In this document: one piece after another, positions 4,959-5,098 of the stretch
Position numbering within the stretch: the stretch's first letter is position 1
How the letters are laid out: each line of letters opens with the position of its first letter
Program-made: the position numbers and the translations under genes
Notes under the pieces: model-generated
The model's database searches: none
Seen by the model: only the letters and a program-made list of their open reading frames with translations
What the model was told of the DNA's origin: nothing
Assembly (NCBI GenBank): GCA_003525045.1
Contig: DQGF01000593.1
Span: forward strand, 1 to 5,098
Length of the DNA: 5,098 nt
Direction: 5' to 3'
From: Pseudomonas sp.
GTDB lineage: Bacteria; Pseudomonadota; Gammaproteobacteria; Pseudomonadales; Pseudomonadaceae

Positions 4959-5098
4959 GCTTCCCTACCACGCTCGATGGCTTGTACATCAATGGCCAAT
5001 GGTCGGCTGGCAATGAACATCTGCGTGTGATCAACCCGGCGACCGAAGCCCTGTTGACCACCGTTAACGGCGGCGATGAAAAAGCTGTTAATCAAGCC
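4955..5098 (+). CDS. Aldehyde dehydrogenase, N-terminal part, cut by window edge
   Basis: Forty-eight codons are visible, starting MSFPTTLDGLYINGQWSAG and continuing VINPATEALLTTV. The pattern (Y/F)INGxW...VINPATE is the standard opening of NAD(P)-dependent aldehyde dehydrogenases, which are usually 470-500 residues; the catalytic cysteine and glutamate lie beyond the edge. The ATG overlaps the decarboxylase stop (ATGA), so the two are translationally coupled and certainly share a transcript. An AAGG about 11 bases upstream is a weak ribosome binding site. From context it likely oxidises the aldehyde made by the decarboxylase, 4-guanidinobutyraldehyde if that enzyme is AruI, giving 4-guanidinobutyrate (a KauB-like role). 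The substrate is inferred from neighbourhood only. Confidence 0.88.
   Translation, partial: MSFPTTLDGLYINGQWSAGNEHLRVINPATEALLTTVNGGDEKAVNQA

Overview
The window looks like chromosomal DNA from a Pseudomonas, most likely of the P. fluorescens group. The base composition and codon use are GC-rich. A REP doublet (REPIN) at 2165-2254 has the GTGGGAGCGAGC...GCTCGCGAA core typical of fluorescent pseudomonads. The protein families (DHA2 drug exporter, PobR-like AraC regulator, GcvA-like LysR regulator, AruI-like decarboxylase) are also common in that genus. The species assignment is inference.

Layout. Bases 1-630 (minus strand) hold the N-terminal 210 codons of a DHA2/EmrB-type MFS exporter that runs off the left edge. 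A 332-bp divergent intergenic region (631-962) follows and carries several inverted repeats. It leads into a plus-strand AraC-family regulator (963-1859) that resembles PobR. A short gene on the minus strand (1869-2045) faces the AraC gene. It encodes a 58-residue single-pass membrane protein with two cysteines in its tail, and it has a good ribosome binding site and a plausible promoter. The REPIN lies between this gene's promoter and the end of a minus-strand LysR-family regulator (2280-3161). The LysR gene is divergent, across 159 bp with a candidate operator, from a plus-strand ThDP-dependent 2-oxoacid decarboxylase (3321-4958). That enzyme is best read as 5-guanidino-2-oxopentanoate (2-ketoarginine) decarboxylase, AruI, and not as an acetolactate synthase. 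Its stop codon overlaps the start of an aldehyde dehydrogenase gene (4955 onward), which is cut by the right edge.

How the genes may work together. The right half reads as a small catabolic operon. The decarboxylase would turn a 2-oxoacid (2-ketoarginine if it is AruI) into an aldehyde, and the translationally coupled dehydrogenase would oxidise that aldehyde to the acid, for example 4-guanidinobutyrate. The divergent LysR protein is the obvious candidate regulator. The left half is an exporter and an AraC regulator sharing one intergenic region, so local control of the exporter is plausible but unproven. I see no phage, insertion sequence, CRISPR, tRNA or rRNA, and no clearly new defence or biosynthetic system. 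The least described items are the small cysteine-bearing membrane protein and the clusters of inverted repeats in the two divergent promoter regions.
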